Positions 41,415-51,035 of a stretch of DNA of 64,000 nucleotides are shown here, in pieces; the first letter of the stretch is position 1, and each line of letters opens with the position of its first letter. The notes beneath the pieces were generated by a model. The model saw only the letters and a list, made by a program, of their open reading frames with translations, had not been told where the DNA came from and did not search any database. The stretch covers positions 1,439,029 to 1,503,028 of the forward strand of contig OX638345.1 in assembly GCA_951813535.1 (NCBI GenBank), read 5' to 3'. The DNA comes from an uncultured Dehalococcoidia bacterium. Its GTDB lineage: Bacteria > Chloroflexota > Dehalococcoidia > Lucifugimonadales > UBA3495. The translations under genes and the position numbers were made by a program.

Positions 41415-42736
41415 CGCAGGGCCTCCTCAATGTAGGGGTAGCGGTCCATGGTGCTTGGCCAGAAGACGCCGTTTTCGTACCCGTCCAGCAAATCCTCGTG
41501 GCTCACGCCGAGCAGATCTTCGAGCACATCGCGGTTATGCTGCCCGATCATCGGCGGCGGGCTGGACATGCGGGCCGGCGATTTCGACATCTTGAAGGGG
41601 GCGTTCTGGAACTTCCAGGGGCCGAGCATGGGGTGGTCCATGGGAACGTACATATCCCGGTGCCTGAGCTGAGGATCATTATCGACCCGGTCCTGGCTGC
41701 TCTGCACTGCCATGGCGCGGATGCCGGCGGACTGGCACTTCTCGGTGAGTTCGTACTTGCCCATCGTTTTGGTCCACGCTTCGATTTGCTCGTCCATCTC
41801 TTCCTGATGGTCGAGCCGGCCGTCGATGGTGTCGAAACGGTCGTCCGCCCATCCGGGACTGCCCATCAGCTTGACCAGCCCGTGCCATTCGTCATCGGTC
41901 AGGCAGGCGATGGTCGCCCAGTCGTTGTAACCGCCGGGCGCGGTGCGATAGGCGTTGTGCGGCGCGGCGATTGGGCCACGGTAATTGTTGACCACCTCGG
42001 CGCCGGGCCAAACCGTGCGGTTGCCGGGCGGGAATCCTTCACGCCGGCCCTTGCGCCCGTTGATGGTCTTGTCCAGGAGGGCTGGGCCGGTCAGCGTGAT
42101 ACCGGTGATCATTTGGGAGAGGTCGACGTGCTGCCCCTTGCCCGTGGCGGAGCGGTGTCGCAGAGCGGTCAGCGCGCTGATCGCTCCGTACATCCCGCCG
42201 GTGTCGTCGAGGTAGGACCAGCCCCATCCGGCGGGTGGTTCCCCGGGCAGGCCGGAAAGGTGGGTGAGACCGCTCAACGCCTGGGCCGCCGGACCCATGG
42301 TGCCGTACCAGTGGTAGCGGCCGGTGTGCCCGAAGCCGGCCATGGACACATAGATGATGTCGGGCCGGATCTTCTTGAGTTGCTCGTAACCCAGGCCCCA
42401 GCGCTGCATGATGCGGCTGCTGAAGTTCTCGATGACGACGTCCGAGACCGATATGAGACGCTTGACCAGTTCCAGTCCCTCTTCCGTCCGGGTGTTGACG
42501 CTGATGCCGCGCTTGTTGGCGTTGGTGTCAGCGAATTGCCCGGTGGAGTTGGGCCCGGGCTCGACGCCTGGCGGGACCGTGAACCGGTTCTGGCGCAAAG
42601 TGTCCAGGTTGAGGGGCCATTCCACCTTGATGACCTCGGCTCCGAGGGTGCCCATCCAGCGGGCTGCCCAAGGACCGGCGCGTACCCAGGTGAAATCGAC
42701 CACGCGTATTCCTTGCAAAGGAGTCGGCAGGGGCAT
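41411..42736 (-). CDS. CaiB/BaiF (family III) CoA transferase, second copy
   Basis: A 441-residue paralogue of the next gene. It begins MPLPTPLQGIRVVDFTWVRAGPWAARWMGTLGAEVIKVEW, has NANKRGISVNTRTEEG and SMAGFGHTGRYHWYGT, and the catalytic Asp is in GQHVDLSQMITG. AGGAGG lies nine bases before ATG 42736. Paired family III genes often activate a substrate for beta-oxidation-like breakdown; the thiolase and DUF35 genes nearby fit that. Confidence 0.9.
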   Translation of the reverse strand: MPLPTPLQGIRVVDFTWVRAGPWAARWMGTLGAEVIKVEWPLNLDTLRQNRFTVPPGVEPGPNSTGQFADTNANKRGISVNTRTEEGLELVKRLISVSDVVIENFSSRIMQRWGLGYEQLKKIRPDIIYVSMAGFGHTGRYHWYGTMGPAAQALSGLTHLSGLPGEPPAGWGWSYLDDTGGMYGAISALTALRHRSATGKGQHVDLSQMITGITLTGPALLDKTINGRKGRREGFPPGNRTVWPGAEVVNNYRGPIAAPHNAYRTAPGGYNDWATIACLTDDEWHGLVKLMGSPGWADDRFDTIDGRLDHQEEMDEQIEAWTKTMGKYELTEKCQSAGIRAMAVQSSQDRVDNDPQLRHRDMYVPMDHPMLGPWKFQNAPFKMSKSPARMSSPPPMIGQHNRDVLEDLLGVSHEDLLDGYENGVFWPSTMDRYPYIEEALR

Positions 42737-43039
42737 ATTTGAGCCTCCTGTGTTGAGGGTGGATGTGGAGAGCCTTGAATTGTGCGCAAGTTTAGGGCAA
42801 CACGGGGCAAGCGGGCAACCTTGGTGCGTTCTCGTTCAGCGCTGCGCTGGCGCGTTGACGCCCCGAAACCCCACGCCTATGATGCTGGAACCCGCGCCGC
42901 CGTGGCTGCCGGGCGTACGGCGAAGGGTATAGGAACATGGTCAGCGCCCACTCTCGATGACCCCACAGGTGAACGCCGCCATCCTGCACGTGCAGTTTCG
43001 TAGCCATGCTGACCCCGCCGGCCCTCGGTGCGCACGTTG
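42737..43039. other. Divergent intergenic region, no gene seen
   Basis: About 300 bases separate the CoA transferase pair from the MFS gene. It must hold promoters for both directions, but no well-spaced hexamer pair was found. No RNA gene or small coding sequence can be supported. Confidence 0.3.
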
Positions 43040-44290
43040 ATGCGCGGCGTGATTTCGGCGCTTCGCGGCCGGTATCGCAACATCGCCATTCTGAGCATTT
43101 GCGGGGCATTGAACAGCTTCGGCATGGGGACCATCGGTCCGGTGCTTCCGCTGTTCACTCAGCAGGAATATCACGTCAACGCGACCCAGGTTGGCATCGC
43201 CATCGGCCTGTTCGGGGCGGGGAGACTATTCACGGGCGTCCCCGCGGGGTATCTCGCCCAGCGATACGGTCGGAAGCCGATACTGGCCCTGGGGGCTGCC
43301 GTGAACCTGTTCGGTGCGGCCATGGTGTCCATGTCCTTCCATTTCTGGTGGCTCACCGGGTGGCGGTTTGTCTCCGGCTTGGGGTCGAACGCCTTCTCCA
43401 CCGTGATAACCGTGTACCTGCGCGACGAGTCGGATCCCGCGACCCGAGGACGGATTCTCAGCACGCAGGAATTGAGCATCCTGTCCGGCCAGATATTGGG
43501 CCCTTTGGTGGGCGGTTACCTGGGGTCGGTTTTTGGGCTTCGCATCCCGCTGTTTGCCCAGGTTGTGTTGATGGCGCTGTCCCTGGTGCTGATACTGTTC
43601 GCGCTCCCGGAGTCGCGCTGGCGGGAGACCCAGGCTCAGCAACCCGCGCCGCGTGAATCCCGGACCCAGGCTGCGCCATCTCAGACCGCCCGTCGCGGCT
43701 CCTTCTTGCGCTTGATGCTCAGCCCGGCGTTCATATTCGTCGGCTTGTTCGCCATCATGATCGTCGCCAACCGGCAGGGAGCCCGATTCAGCGTGATGCC
43801 GCTGTTCGGCAGGCTCAAGGGGTTCGGGCCGGAGCACTTGGGGTTGTGGTTCAGCGTGACCCACTTTCCTCAATTCTTCACGACGATTACATCAGGTTAC
43901 CTCTCTGATCGCTTCGGACGCAAATCGCCCATCATCCCTTCGGTGATCCTGATGTGCGCCGGGATCGCGGCCTTCATTTGGGCGGATGGCCTGTGGCAGC
44001 TATTGCTGTCTGGCGTATTGATGGGAATGGGCGAAGGACTCGGCAGCCCGGCGGGAACGGTTTTCTACGCGGATATAGCTCCGCCGGGAATGGAGGGAGT
44101 TACGCTGGGCCTCTTCCGCAGTCTCGCCGGGATCGGCACCGTTGCCGGCGCCATGGCGTTCGGGGCCATCGCCGACCTTTGGGGCTTCCCCTGGGCGCTC
44201 TGGGTCGACGCCATATTGTTCGCGGCGGCGGGAATCGGAGTTATGCTGTTCGTGCGCGAGACGCACCGCCGTCGTGGAGCCGCGGCCTAA
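43040..44290 (+). CDS. MFS transporter
   Basis: A 416-residue major facilitator with about twelve helices and a central loop rich in Gln and Pro (near residues 195-215). The N-half holds GRLFTGVPAGYLAQRYGRKPIL, the MFS signature between helices 2 and 3, and a second copy is GYLSDRFGRKSPII in the C-half. It is probably a carrier for a drug or an organic substrate of the catabolic block. ATG 43040 is chosen over GTG 43028; neither has a clear ribosome site. Confidence 0.85.
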   Translation: MRGVISALRGRYRNIAILSICGALNSFGMGTIGPVLPLFTQQEYHVNATQVGIAIGLFGAGRLFTGVPAGYLAQRYGRKPILALGAAVNLFGAAMVSMSFHFWWLTGWRFVSGLGSNAFSTVITVYLRDESDPATRGRILSTQELSILSGQILGPLVGGYLGSVFGLRIPLFAQVVLMALSLVLILFALPESRWRETQAQQPAPRESRTQAAPSQTARRGSFLRLMLSPAFIFVGLFAIMIVANRQGARFSVMPLFGRLKGFGPEHLGLWFSVTHFPQFFTTITSGYLSDRFGRKSPIIPSVILMCAGIAAFIWADGLWQLLLSGVLMGMGEGLGSPAGTVFYADIAPPGMEGVTLGLFRSLAGIGTVAGAMAFGAIADLWGFPWALWVDAILFAAAGIGVMLFVRETHRRRGAAA

Positions 44291-44299
44291 CCCGGCGAT

Positions 44300-44716
44300 T
44301 CAGTCGCCCACGAACCGCGCCAGCTGGGTGTTGCCCTGCTGTCTCTCGTACCACACGGTGACCGTGGTTCCCTGGATCTGGTGGTCCTTCAGATGCCCAA
44401 CGGATACACCCACCCAGCCCTCAGAACCGAACCGCCATTTGCGCCCTTCGGCGTCGGTGAGTTCGAGGGCCAGGAAATGCCGAGGGTTGCCGGGGTCAGC
44501 TTCCACGCGGTCGATGTGACCGGAGACCTTGGGCAGCCTGGGAAACAGGGAATCGCCATCCCCGTGGCCGCTGCCGCCCAGCGGCGCGTCGCCTCCGCAC
44601 GCGAGGATGCCTGCCAGCAGAGCAGCGAGCGCTACGGACGCGACGAACCGAGCCACGGCGTTGTTGGATATGCTCAGGAAATCGCCTCGATGTGAGTCTC
44701 GATGCGGCCCGCCCAT
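44300..44716 (-). CDS. Small secreted lipoprotein, function unknown
   Basis: Up to 138 residues. A hydrophobic segment, ASVALAALLAGILACGG, ends in a lipobox-like cysteine, so the mature protein would be lipid-anchored. The mature part (about 95 residues) is polar, with LPKVSGHIDRVEADP and LELTDAEG, and looks like a small beta-rich domain. A GTG at 44656 would give a more usual short signal peptide than ATG 44716. It is convergent with the MFS gene (9-base gap) and divergent from ctaA. Confidence 0.6.
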   Translation of the reverse strand: MGGPHRDSHRGDFLSISNNAVARFVASVALAALLAGILACGGDAPLGGSGHGDGDSLFPRLPKVSGHIDRVEADPGNPRHFLALELTDAEGRKWRFGSEGWVGVSVGHLKDHQIQGTTVTVWYERQQGNTQLARFVGD

Positions 44717-44840
44717 TCAACCGAGGCGCGCACACTGGCCACGGCGATTGTAGCAAATCTATGGGTGGTGCTTTATCATTAATGTTGCGGTCGAACGGTG
44801 GGCAGGTCGTGCCGTGCTCTGGTGTTCGTCGCGCGTTCCA

Positions 44841-45833
44841 ATGGCATCCATCAGCATCAGCACACCATCGGACGCCGAACGTCGGCGCGGACCAACCTGG
44901 TTACAGGGATTGGCCACGGCTACGGTGATCTGGGTATTTGTGTTGGTGATTATTGGCGGGGTGGTGCGAGTTACGGAATCCGGCCTCGGCTGCCCTGACT
45001 GGCCTTTGTGCTACGGCAAGTTGCTGCCGCCGCTTGAGTTCACGGCGATCATCGAATACACCCACCGTTTCGTGGCGTCGGTCATCGTCGGACCGCTGGT
45101 GCTGGTCACTGCGGTGGTCGGCATCGCCCGCTACCGGACCGACCGGTGGGTGTGGATCCCGGCTGCCGTGTCGGTGCCGCTGTTGGTCGTACAGGGTCTT
45201 CTGGGCGGGGTCACCGTGCTGACCCATTTGCCGGGCGGTATCGTCGCGCTGCACCTGGCCACTGCGGAAGCGTTGTTGGCGACGTGCGTGCTCATAATGG
45301 TGGCGTCCTACCGCACGCCGATCTATCCGACCGCTGCGCGGTCCTCCAGCGATAGCTACCACCGCTGGGCAATCGTTGGCGCGTCGAGCGTATACGCGGT
45401 GATCGTGAGCGGCGCGCTGGTGACGGCCATGGGTGCCACCGTGGCTTGCGTCTCGTGGCCTCTTTGCCACCAGGGACAGGCTTTTCCGATTAGCCACCTG
45501 TCGGCGGTTCACATGTTCCACCGCTACGTGGTGCTGGTCCTGGGATTGCTGCTGCTCTACGCGGCCTGGCGCTGCTGGAACGGCCCGGCAGAGCGAGGGG
45601 CGACCCTGAAGTGGCTGGCCGTGCTGACCGTGGCAACGTTCATCCTGCAGGTCGTGGTCGGGGCGGCAACCATTTGGCTGGACTTCCAGGCCCATTGGCG
45701 GGCTTTGCACCTGGCGGCGGCAACGGCGGTGTGGACGGCGGCGGCGGGCATGGCCATCGTTGCCTATCTTGATGTGCGTACAACCAATTCCGGACCGGAG
45801 TTGAACCGGCAAGCGGTGCAGGATGGCCAGTAG
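44841..45833 (+). CDS. ctaA: Heme A synthase CtaA
   Basis: CtaA oxidises the C8 methyl of heme O to give heme A for the cytochrome oxidase. The 330-residue protein has eight helices in two related halves. The first holds VVRVTESGLGCPDWPLCYGK with the conserved cysteine pair and then IEYTHRFVAS; the second holds GATVACVSWPLCHQG and HMFHRYVV. The histidines of both halves are heme ligands. ATG 44841 (MASISIST) is chosen; upstream codons overlap no ribosome site. It overlaps ctaB by 11 bases. Confidence 0.92.
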   Translation: MASISISTPSDAERRRGPTWLQGLATATVIWVFVLVIIGGVVRVTESGLGCPDWPLCYGKLLPPLEFTAIIEYTHRFVASVIVGPLVLVTAVVGIARYRTDRWVWIPAAVSVPLLVVQGLLGGVTVLTHLPGGIVALHLATAEALLATCVLIMVASYRTPIYPTAARSSSDSYHRWAIVGASSVYAVIVSGALVTAMGATVACVSWPLCHQGQAFPISHLSAVHMFHRYVVLVLGLLLLYAAWRCWNGPAERGATLKWLAVLTVATFILQVVVGAATIWLDFQAHWRALHLAAATAVWTAAAGMAIVAYLDVRTTNSGPELNRQAVQDGQ

Positions 45834-46785
45834 CGCGCCCGGGTTCCGGCCTGAGGGCGAGGCGACCGAACCAGAAGCTTCAGCGTTGGATGCGGCTACC
45901 TCCAGAAATGCGTCGGTAGTAGCCATAGCGCGCGACTTCCTGGCGCTGACCAAGCCCAAGATCATCTCGCTGCTGCTGGTGACCGCGGCCGGCGGGATGT
46001 TCCTGGCGGAGCAGGGAGTGCCTTCCCTGGCGCTGTTGGGCCTGGTCTGGGCGGGCGGCGCCCTGGCCTCCGGTGGGGCCAACGCGGTCAACCATTTCCT
46101 GGACCGGGACATCGACCGGGATATGCGGCGGACGCAGGGGCGGCCGGTGGCGGGTTTGCGAGTCGCGCCCCGTTACGCGCTGGCGTTTGGCGTGGCCCTC
46201 AATATTGCGGCGTTTGCGCTGCTGGCCACGCAGGTCAACCTGCTGGCGGCCGTCCTGACCCTGTGCGCCAGCCTGTTCTACGTGTTCATCTACACGCTGT
46301 GGTTGAAACGAACCACGCCCAACAACATCGTCATTGGCGGAGCCGCCGGCGCCATCCCGCCGATGGTGGGCTGGGCTGCGGTTACCGGAGGTTTGGACCT
46401 GCCGGCGGTTTACCTGTTCGCCATCGTCTTCTTCTGGACGCCTCCCCATTTCTGGGCTCTGTCCCTCCTGATCCAAACCGACTACGAGAGGGCGGGCGTG
46501 CCCATGCTGCCGGTGGTGTCGTCGCGCCAGCAAACGGCGTTGCATATCTTCCTTTATTCCATCGCGCTGACCGGTCTGACTCTCATGTTCGGCCTGCTGC
46601 CGCAGGTGGGGCTGATCTACGTGGCATCGGCGGCCGCTCTGGGAGCGCCCTTTATCTGGCTGGCCTGCAGGCTTTGGCGCCGCGACAACCGGGGCCGAGC
46701 AAAGGCGACCTACCTGTATTCGTTGGCCTACCTTGCCCTGCTCTTCGTGGCCGTTATGGTAGATAGCGCGGTAGGGTTCGCCTAG
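45823..46785 (+). CDS. ctaB: Protoheme IX farnesyltransferase CtaB
   Basis: CtaB adds a farnesyl group to heme B, forming heme O. The 320-residue UbiA-fold membrane protein has the two polyprenyl-diphosphate-binding blocks: NAVNHFLDRDIDRDMRRTQGRP (asp-rich) and a second at QTDYERAGVPMLPVV. LTKPKIISLLLVTA precedes helix 1. It overlaps ctaA by 11 bases and is followed by the structural oxidase genes, so heme and apoprotein supply are linked. Confidence 0.94.
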   Translation: MASSAPGFRPEGEATEPEASALDAATSRNASVVAIARDFLALTKPKIISLLLVTAAGGMFLAEQGVPSLALLGLVWAGGALASGGANAVNHFLDRDIDRDMRRTQGRPVAGLRVAPRYALAFGVALNIAAFALLATQVNLLAAVLTLCASLFYVFIYTLWLKRTTPNNIVIGGAAGAIPPMVGWAAVTGGLDLPAVYLFAIVFFWTPPHFWALSLLIQTDYERAGVPMLPVVSSRQQTALHIFLYSIALTGLTLMFGLLPQVGLIYVASAAALGAPFIWLACRLWRRDNRGRAKATYLYSLAYLALLFVAVMVDSAVGFA

Positions 46786-46826
46786 CGGTTTACCGTTGGC
46801 GCTGCGCCCGGGGCGGGTGGGTCAAA

Positions 46827-46855
46827 TTGACAGCCATAATCGCGTATGCTATGGT
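46827..46855 (+). promoter_or_regulatory. Promoter of the ctaC-D-E-F operon
   Basis: A perfect TTGACA (46827-46832), a 17-base spacer and TATGGT (46850-46855) with TG at the extended -10 position (46847-46848). It lies 42 bases after ctaB and predicts transcription from about 46863, so the structural genes have their own promoter. Confidence 0.6.
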
Positions 46856-46921
46856 TACCGCCGCTAGTGAAATTTTGCACATACTGTGGCTGGCCGCTGC
46901 CGCAGTATCCGGGGGTTCACG

Positions 46922-48295
46922 ATGGGGCAGTTGCCCTTTGCAGAGGAAGATTCACCCAACGAGCGCCGCGCCGCATCCGCGCCCCGAGCAGTAAGTGATA
47001 TTCCAGTGAACCCCGCCTCCGACACTTCTCCCCGCCGTTTGGGACGGCGTTCTCTTGTAACGCTGGCCCTGCTGGGCGGTGTCCTGTTCCTGGCGGCCCT
47101 GGGCTGTGACGCCGAAGCCCACCAGTCCATTCTGAGTTCCACCCCGTGGACTCTGGACGGCGTCGGCGGCCCTGTGGCGCGCGAGCAGTTGCTGTTGTTC
47201 AACGTGCTGCTGTGGACCATGGTGGTCGTGTTCGTCCTGGTCGAGGGAGCGCTGCTCTACGCGGCGATCCGCTTCCGCCGGAAGCCGGGTGATCCCCTTC
47301 CGCCGCAGACCCACGGGCATACCCCGCTGGAAATCGCCTGGACCATCGTACCGACCATCCTCATCCTGGGATTGGGTGTATGGTCGGTGATCGTGCTGTT
47401 CAAGCTCGAACCGGGTGAGGCGATCGCGCTGGCCCAGGCCGAAGGCAAAGAGCCGGTGCGCGTGGAAGCGGTGGGGCACCAGTGGTGGTGGGAGTTCCGC
47501 TACGAGGACCCTCTCCCCGGCGATGAAGCCACCAAGCTCGTTACCACAGCCAACGAGATGCGCGTGCCGGTGAACACCCCCATTATCATGGATCTCAAGA
47601 GCGACGACGTGATCCACAGTTTCTGGATCCCCAAACTCGCCGGCAAGCAGGACGTGGTTCCGACCAAGACCAACTCGATGTGGTTCCTGGCTGAAGAAAC
47701 CGGGATGTACTATGGCCAGTGCGCCGAATTCTGCGGTACCGCCCATGCGCAGATGAAATTCCGCGTCCACGTCATGGAGCATGCGGAGTACAAGGCTTGG
47801 GTTGAGAGCTTTGCCGAACCGGCGCAACTATCCGCCGATGCTGCCAGGGGCCAGTTGGTCTTCCTGGGGGACGGCCAGTGCGTGACCTGCCACACCGTCG
47901 GCGCATCCGACGTGGTGGATCCGGCAACCGGCGAGGGCGTGCAGCACGCCCGGATGCAAACGTTTGTCGAGTACACCAAGTGGCTGGCCAAGCGCGCCGA
48001 CGAGCGTCTCGAAGATGTCCGCACCGGCAACGAGCCTCCGACGGCATTTGCCGCGCCGAACCTTACCGACCTGAGCTGCCGTGTCACGCTGGGAGCCGGT
48101 ATCGTTGACCGCAACCGTGAGACCCTTCGGCAGTGGGTCCGTGATCCCGACAGTATCAAGCCCGGCAACCGCATGTCCGAACTCGCAGCCATTTACCAGA
48201 CCCGCCTGGACCATCGGGCGGATCTCACTGAGGCGCAACTGGGCGACCTGGTGGAATACCTGTCCGCACAGGGGCCCGATATCTGCCTTCAGTAG
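46922..48295 (+). CDS. ctaC: Cytochrome c oxidase subunit II with fused cytochrome c domain
   Basis: A 457-residue caa3-type subunit II. After an N-terminal signal/anchor (about residues 45-61) and two helices, the binuclear copper A site is complete: His232, Cys267, Glu269, Cys271, His275 and Met278, with the aromatic patch QWWWEF at 188-192. A C-terminal cytochrome c domain has the heme motif CVTCH (320-324). The insertion VDPATGEGVQHARMQTF after it is longer than usual. The domain takes electrons from a quinol-oxidising complex. ATG 46922 is chosen over an upstream in-frame codon. Confidence 0.94.
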   Translation: MGQLPFAEEDSPNERRAASAPRAVSDIPVNPASDTSPRRLGRRSLVTLALLGGVLFLAALGCDAEAHQSILSSTPWTLDGVGGPVAREQLLLFNVLLWTMVVVFVLVEGALLYAAIRFRRKPGDPLPPQTHGHTPLEIAWTIVPTILILGLGVWSVIVLFKLEPGEAIALAQAEGKEPVRVEAVGHQWWWEFRYEDPLPGDEATKLVTTANEMRVPVNTPIIMDLKSDDVIHSFWIPKLAGKQDVVPTKTNSMWFLAEETGMYYGQCAEFCGTAHAQMKFRVHVMEHAEYKAWVESFAEPAQLSADAARGQLVFLGDGQCVTCHTVGASDVVDPATGEGVQHARMQTFVEYTKWLAKRADERLEDVRTGNEPPTAFAAPNLTDLSCRVTLGAGIVDRNRETLRQWVRDPDSIKPGNRMSELAAIYQTRLDHRADLTEAQLGDLVEYLSAQGPDICLQ

Positions 48296-48397
48296 GCAGT
48301 TGAATCCGCGATATCATATATCCGTAGACGGTAAATCATCACCGCTAGCGCATCGACGATTCGGATACTGGCCGAGCCGCTGCGGAGGACCTGAACC

Positions 48398-50269
48398 ATG
48401 GTAACCATAACCGGCGTCATACCCCGCCCCAGCACCTACACCGGGCTTTGGAGTTGGCTGACTACCGTCGACCACAAGCGCATCGGGGCGCTGTACGGCT
48501 TTTCCGCTTTCTTCTTCTTCATTATTGGCGGTATTGAAGCCGGGATCATGCGCATGCAGTTGGTCACTTCCGACAACTCGATGGTGTCGGCGGACTGGTT
48601 CAACGCCATGTTCACCATGCACGGCACCACCATGATTTTCATGGTGATCATGCCGTTCGGAGCCACCTTCTTCAACTTCCTGGTTCCGCTGATGATCGGC
48701 GCCCGGGACGTGGCCTTCCCACGCCTTAACGCCTTCTCGTACTGGACCTTCCTCTTTGGCGCGTTGCTGATGCATGCCGGCTTCCTGATCGGGCAAGTCC
48801 CCGACGCCGGCTGGTTCTCCTACGCCAACCTGACCGCCGCGCCGTTCAGCGAAGGCAAGGGCCTGGACTTCTGGGCGTTGAGCCTCCAGGTGCTGGGCGT
48901 CGCGTCACTGGCCGCAGGTTTCAACTTCGTGGTGACCATTATCAACATGCGGGCGCCGGGAATGTCGCTGATGCGGATGCCCGTGTTCATTTGGATGACG
49001 CTCGTGACCAGCATCCTCCTGGTGCTGGCTTTCCCGATCATCACGGTAGCATTGATTGAACTGACTGCGGATCGGCAGTTTGGCGCGAACTTCTTCAACA
49101 CCGCCGCGGGCGGCGACCCCATCCTTTGGCAGCACCTGTTCTGGCTGTTCGGTCATCCGGAGGTCTATATCCTCATTCTGCCGGCCATGGGCGTCGTTTC
49201 CGAGATCATCCCCACCTACAGCCGCAAACCTTTGTTTGGCTACCCTGTGGTCGTCTTCTCCGGCATCGTCATCGCCATCATGAGCTGGGCGGTCTGGAGC
49301 CACCACATGTTCACAGTGGGGCTGGGCCCCATTGCCAACTCGGTGTTCACCATAACCACCATGCTGATTGCCGTTCCCACCGGCGTGAAAATCTTCAACT
49401 GGGTCGGCACCATGTGGAACGGTTCCATCGACCTGAAGACGCCGATGCTCATGGCCATCGGGTTCGTGGCGTTGTTCATCGTGGGCGGACTTTCGGGCGT
49501 GTCGCATGCTGTGTCTCCGTCAGACTTCCAGCAGCAGGACACCTACTACATCGTCGCTCACATCCATTATGTGCTGTTTGGCGGCGCCATCTTCGGCATC
49601 TTCGCCGGCATCTACTACTGGTATCCGAAGATCACCGGCAAGATGTACAACGAGTTGCTGGGCAAAATTCACTTCTGGCTGATGTTCGTGGGCATGAACC
49701 TGACGTTCTTCCCCATGCACTACGCCGGGCTGAACGGAATGCCGCGCCGCATCTACACCTACGCCGAAGGGTTTGGCTGGGAAGGGATGAACCTGCTGGC
49801 GACCATCGGCTACTTCGTCATTGTGATTTCGCTGCTGATTTTCATCCACAACTTCTTCCGCAGCATCAAGAAGGGCGAAGAAGCCGGCCATGACCCGTGG
49901 GACGCTCCCACCCTGGAGTGGAGCATCTCGTCGCCGCCTCCGGTGTACAACTTCGCCGAGGTTCCCGTGGTACGCGGCCAGGACGCCTACTGGATCACCA
50001 AGCGTGAGGCCGCCGCACGCGGCGAGACCGTTCCGGCCGAGCCGCACGTCGATCCCAGCACCATCCACCTGCCCAGCCCTTCCTACTGGCCGCTGATCAC
50101 GTCGTTCGGCGTGGTGTGGATCGCGGGAGGACTGTTGATAGACGTGGGTTGGGATTACATCCGGTTCCCCATCAGTTTCGTTGGCGGCATCATCACCATC
50201 CTCGGTGTCATCGGCTGGTCCCTGGAGCCCCCAGCGGAAGAACACCACGAAGCGGCCGACCACCACTAA
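48398..50269 (+). CDS. ctaD: Cytochrome c oxidase subunit I
   Basis: The catalytic subunit of a heme-copper oxidase, 623 residues, twelve helices plus a C-terminal tail. Ligands and active-site marks include an early MHGTTMIF (heme a His), WLFGHPEVYILILP (copper B His with the cross-linked Tyr), WAVWSHHMFTVG (two copper B His) and HIHYVLFGG (heme a3 and heme a His). The HPEVY tyrosine makes it an A-type oxidase. The tail after residue 500 (SSPPPVYNF) adds two helices. It follows ctaC by 102 bases. Confidence 0.96.
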   Translation: MVTITGVIPRPSTYTGLWSWLTTVDHKRIGALYGFSAFFFFIIGGIEAGIMRMQLVTSDNSMVSADWFNAMFTMHGTTMIFMVIMPFGATFFNFLVPLMIGARDVAFPRLNAFSYWTFLFGALLMHAGFLIGQVPDAGWFSYANLTAAPFSEGKGLDFWALSLQVLGVASLAAGFNFVVTIINMRAPGMSLMRMPVFIWMTLVTSILLVLAFPIITVALIELTADRQFGANFFNTAAGGDPILWQHLFWLFGHPEVYILILPAMGVVSEIIPTYSRKPLFGYPVVVFSGIVIAIMSWAVWSHHMFTVGLGPIANSVFTITTMLIAVPTGVKIFNWVGTMWNGSIDLKTPMLMAIGFVALFIVGGLSGVSHAVSPSDFQQQDTYYIVAHIHYVLFGGAIFGIFAGIYYWYPKITGKMYNELLGKIHFWLMFVGMNLTFFPMHYAGLNGMPRRIYTYAEGFGWEGMNLLATIGYFVIVISLLIFIHNFFRSIKKGEEAGHDPWDAPTLEWSISSPPPVYNFAEVPVVRGQDAYWITKREAAARGETVPAEPHVDPSTIHLPSPSYWPLITSFGVVWIAGGLLIDVGWDYIRFPISFVGGIITILGVIGWSLEPPAEEHHEAADHH

Positions 50270-50323
50270 GCGTCTCTGCACGAACCCGGCTTACCCAGAT
50301 CAGTATCAGGCAGGAGGAGCGCG

Positions 50324-51013
50324 TTGGCTCACGCAGATACCACCCACGCCCCGCCGGCGCATCCGCCGGCACACGAGGAAGAGACCACCACCGGGATAAA
50401 TCACCGGAAACTCCTCATGTGGGTGTTTCTCGGTTCAGACTGTCTCTTCTTCGGCTCGCTGATCGCCACCTATATGGTGTACCGGGGCCAGAGCATCGTC
50501 GGTCCCTATCCCAGGGACATCATCGACGTTCCCATAACCACCGTCAGCACCTTCGTGCTCCTGATGAGTTCGTTCGCCATGGTGATGGGGGTTGCAGCCG
50601 CCCGCAACGGAAACCAAAAGCGCCTGATCCAGTGGCTGGTGCTGACGATCATATTGGGCGGCACATTTATCGGGTTCCAGGTTTATGAATTCAACCTGTT
50701 CCGCGTCGAAGGACTGCGCTACGAGACCAACCTTTTCAGCAGCACATTCTTCACGCTGACCGGTTTCCACGGCGCCCACGTTACCCTGGGTCTCGTCTGG
50801 CTCATTGCCCTGGCTATCATGGCGGCGCGCAACCCGGCCGGTCGGCCCTCGGACCTGGACGTGGACATCGCCGGACTGTACTGGCACTTCGTCGACATCG
50901 TCTGGATCGTGATTTTCACTCTGCTCTACCTTATCGGCGGATTTGACGGGCCTCCGGAAGCAGGCCACGCCGCGGTCCAGGGATGGAACTGGGTCACCGG
51001 TCTGATCAGCTAG
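50324..51013 (+). CDS. ctaE: Cytochrome c oxidase subunit III
   Basis: A 229-residue subunit III. After a His- and Pro-rich N-terminus there are about five helices with LLMWVFLGSDCLFFGSLIATYMVYRG, TGFHGAHVTLGLVW and GLYWHFVDIVWIVIFTLLYL, the family's hallmark end. The start is TTG 50324 with a strong AGGAGG at 50312-50317; no ATG fits. It stabilises subunit I and proton delivery. Confidence 0.93.
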   Translation: MAHADTTHAPPAHPPAHEEETTTGINHRKLLMWVFLGSDCLFFGSLIATYMVYRGQSIVGPYPRDIIDVPITTVSTFVLLMSSFAMVMGVAAARNGNQKRLIQWLVLTIILGGTFIGFQVYEFNLFRVEGLRYETNLFSSTFFTLTGFHGAHVTLGLVWLIALAIMAARNPAGRPSDLDVDIAGLYWHFVDIVWIVIFTLLYLIGGFDGPPEAGHAAVQGWNWVTGLIS

Positions 51014-51035
51014 GTTTCGAGGAGGCAACCACCAG

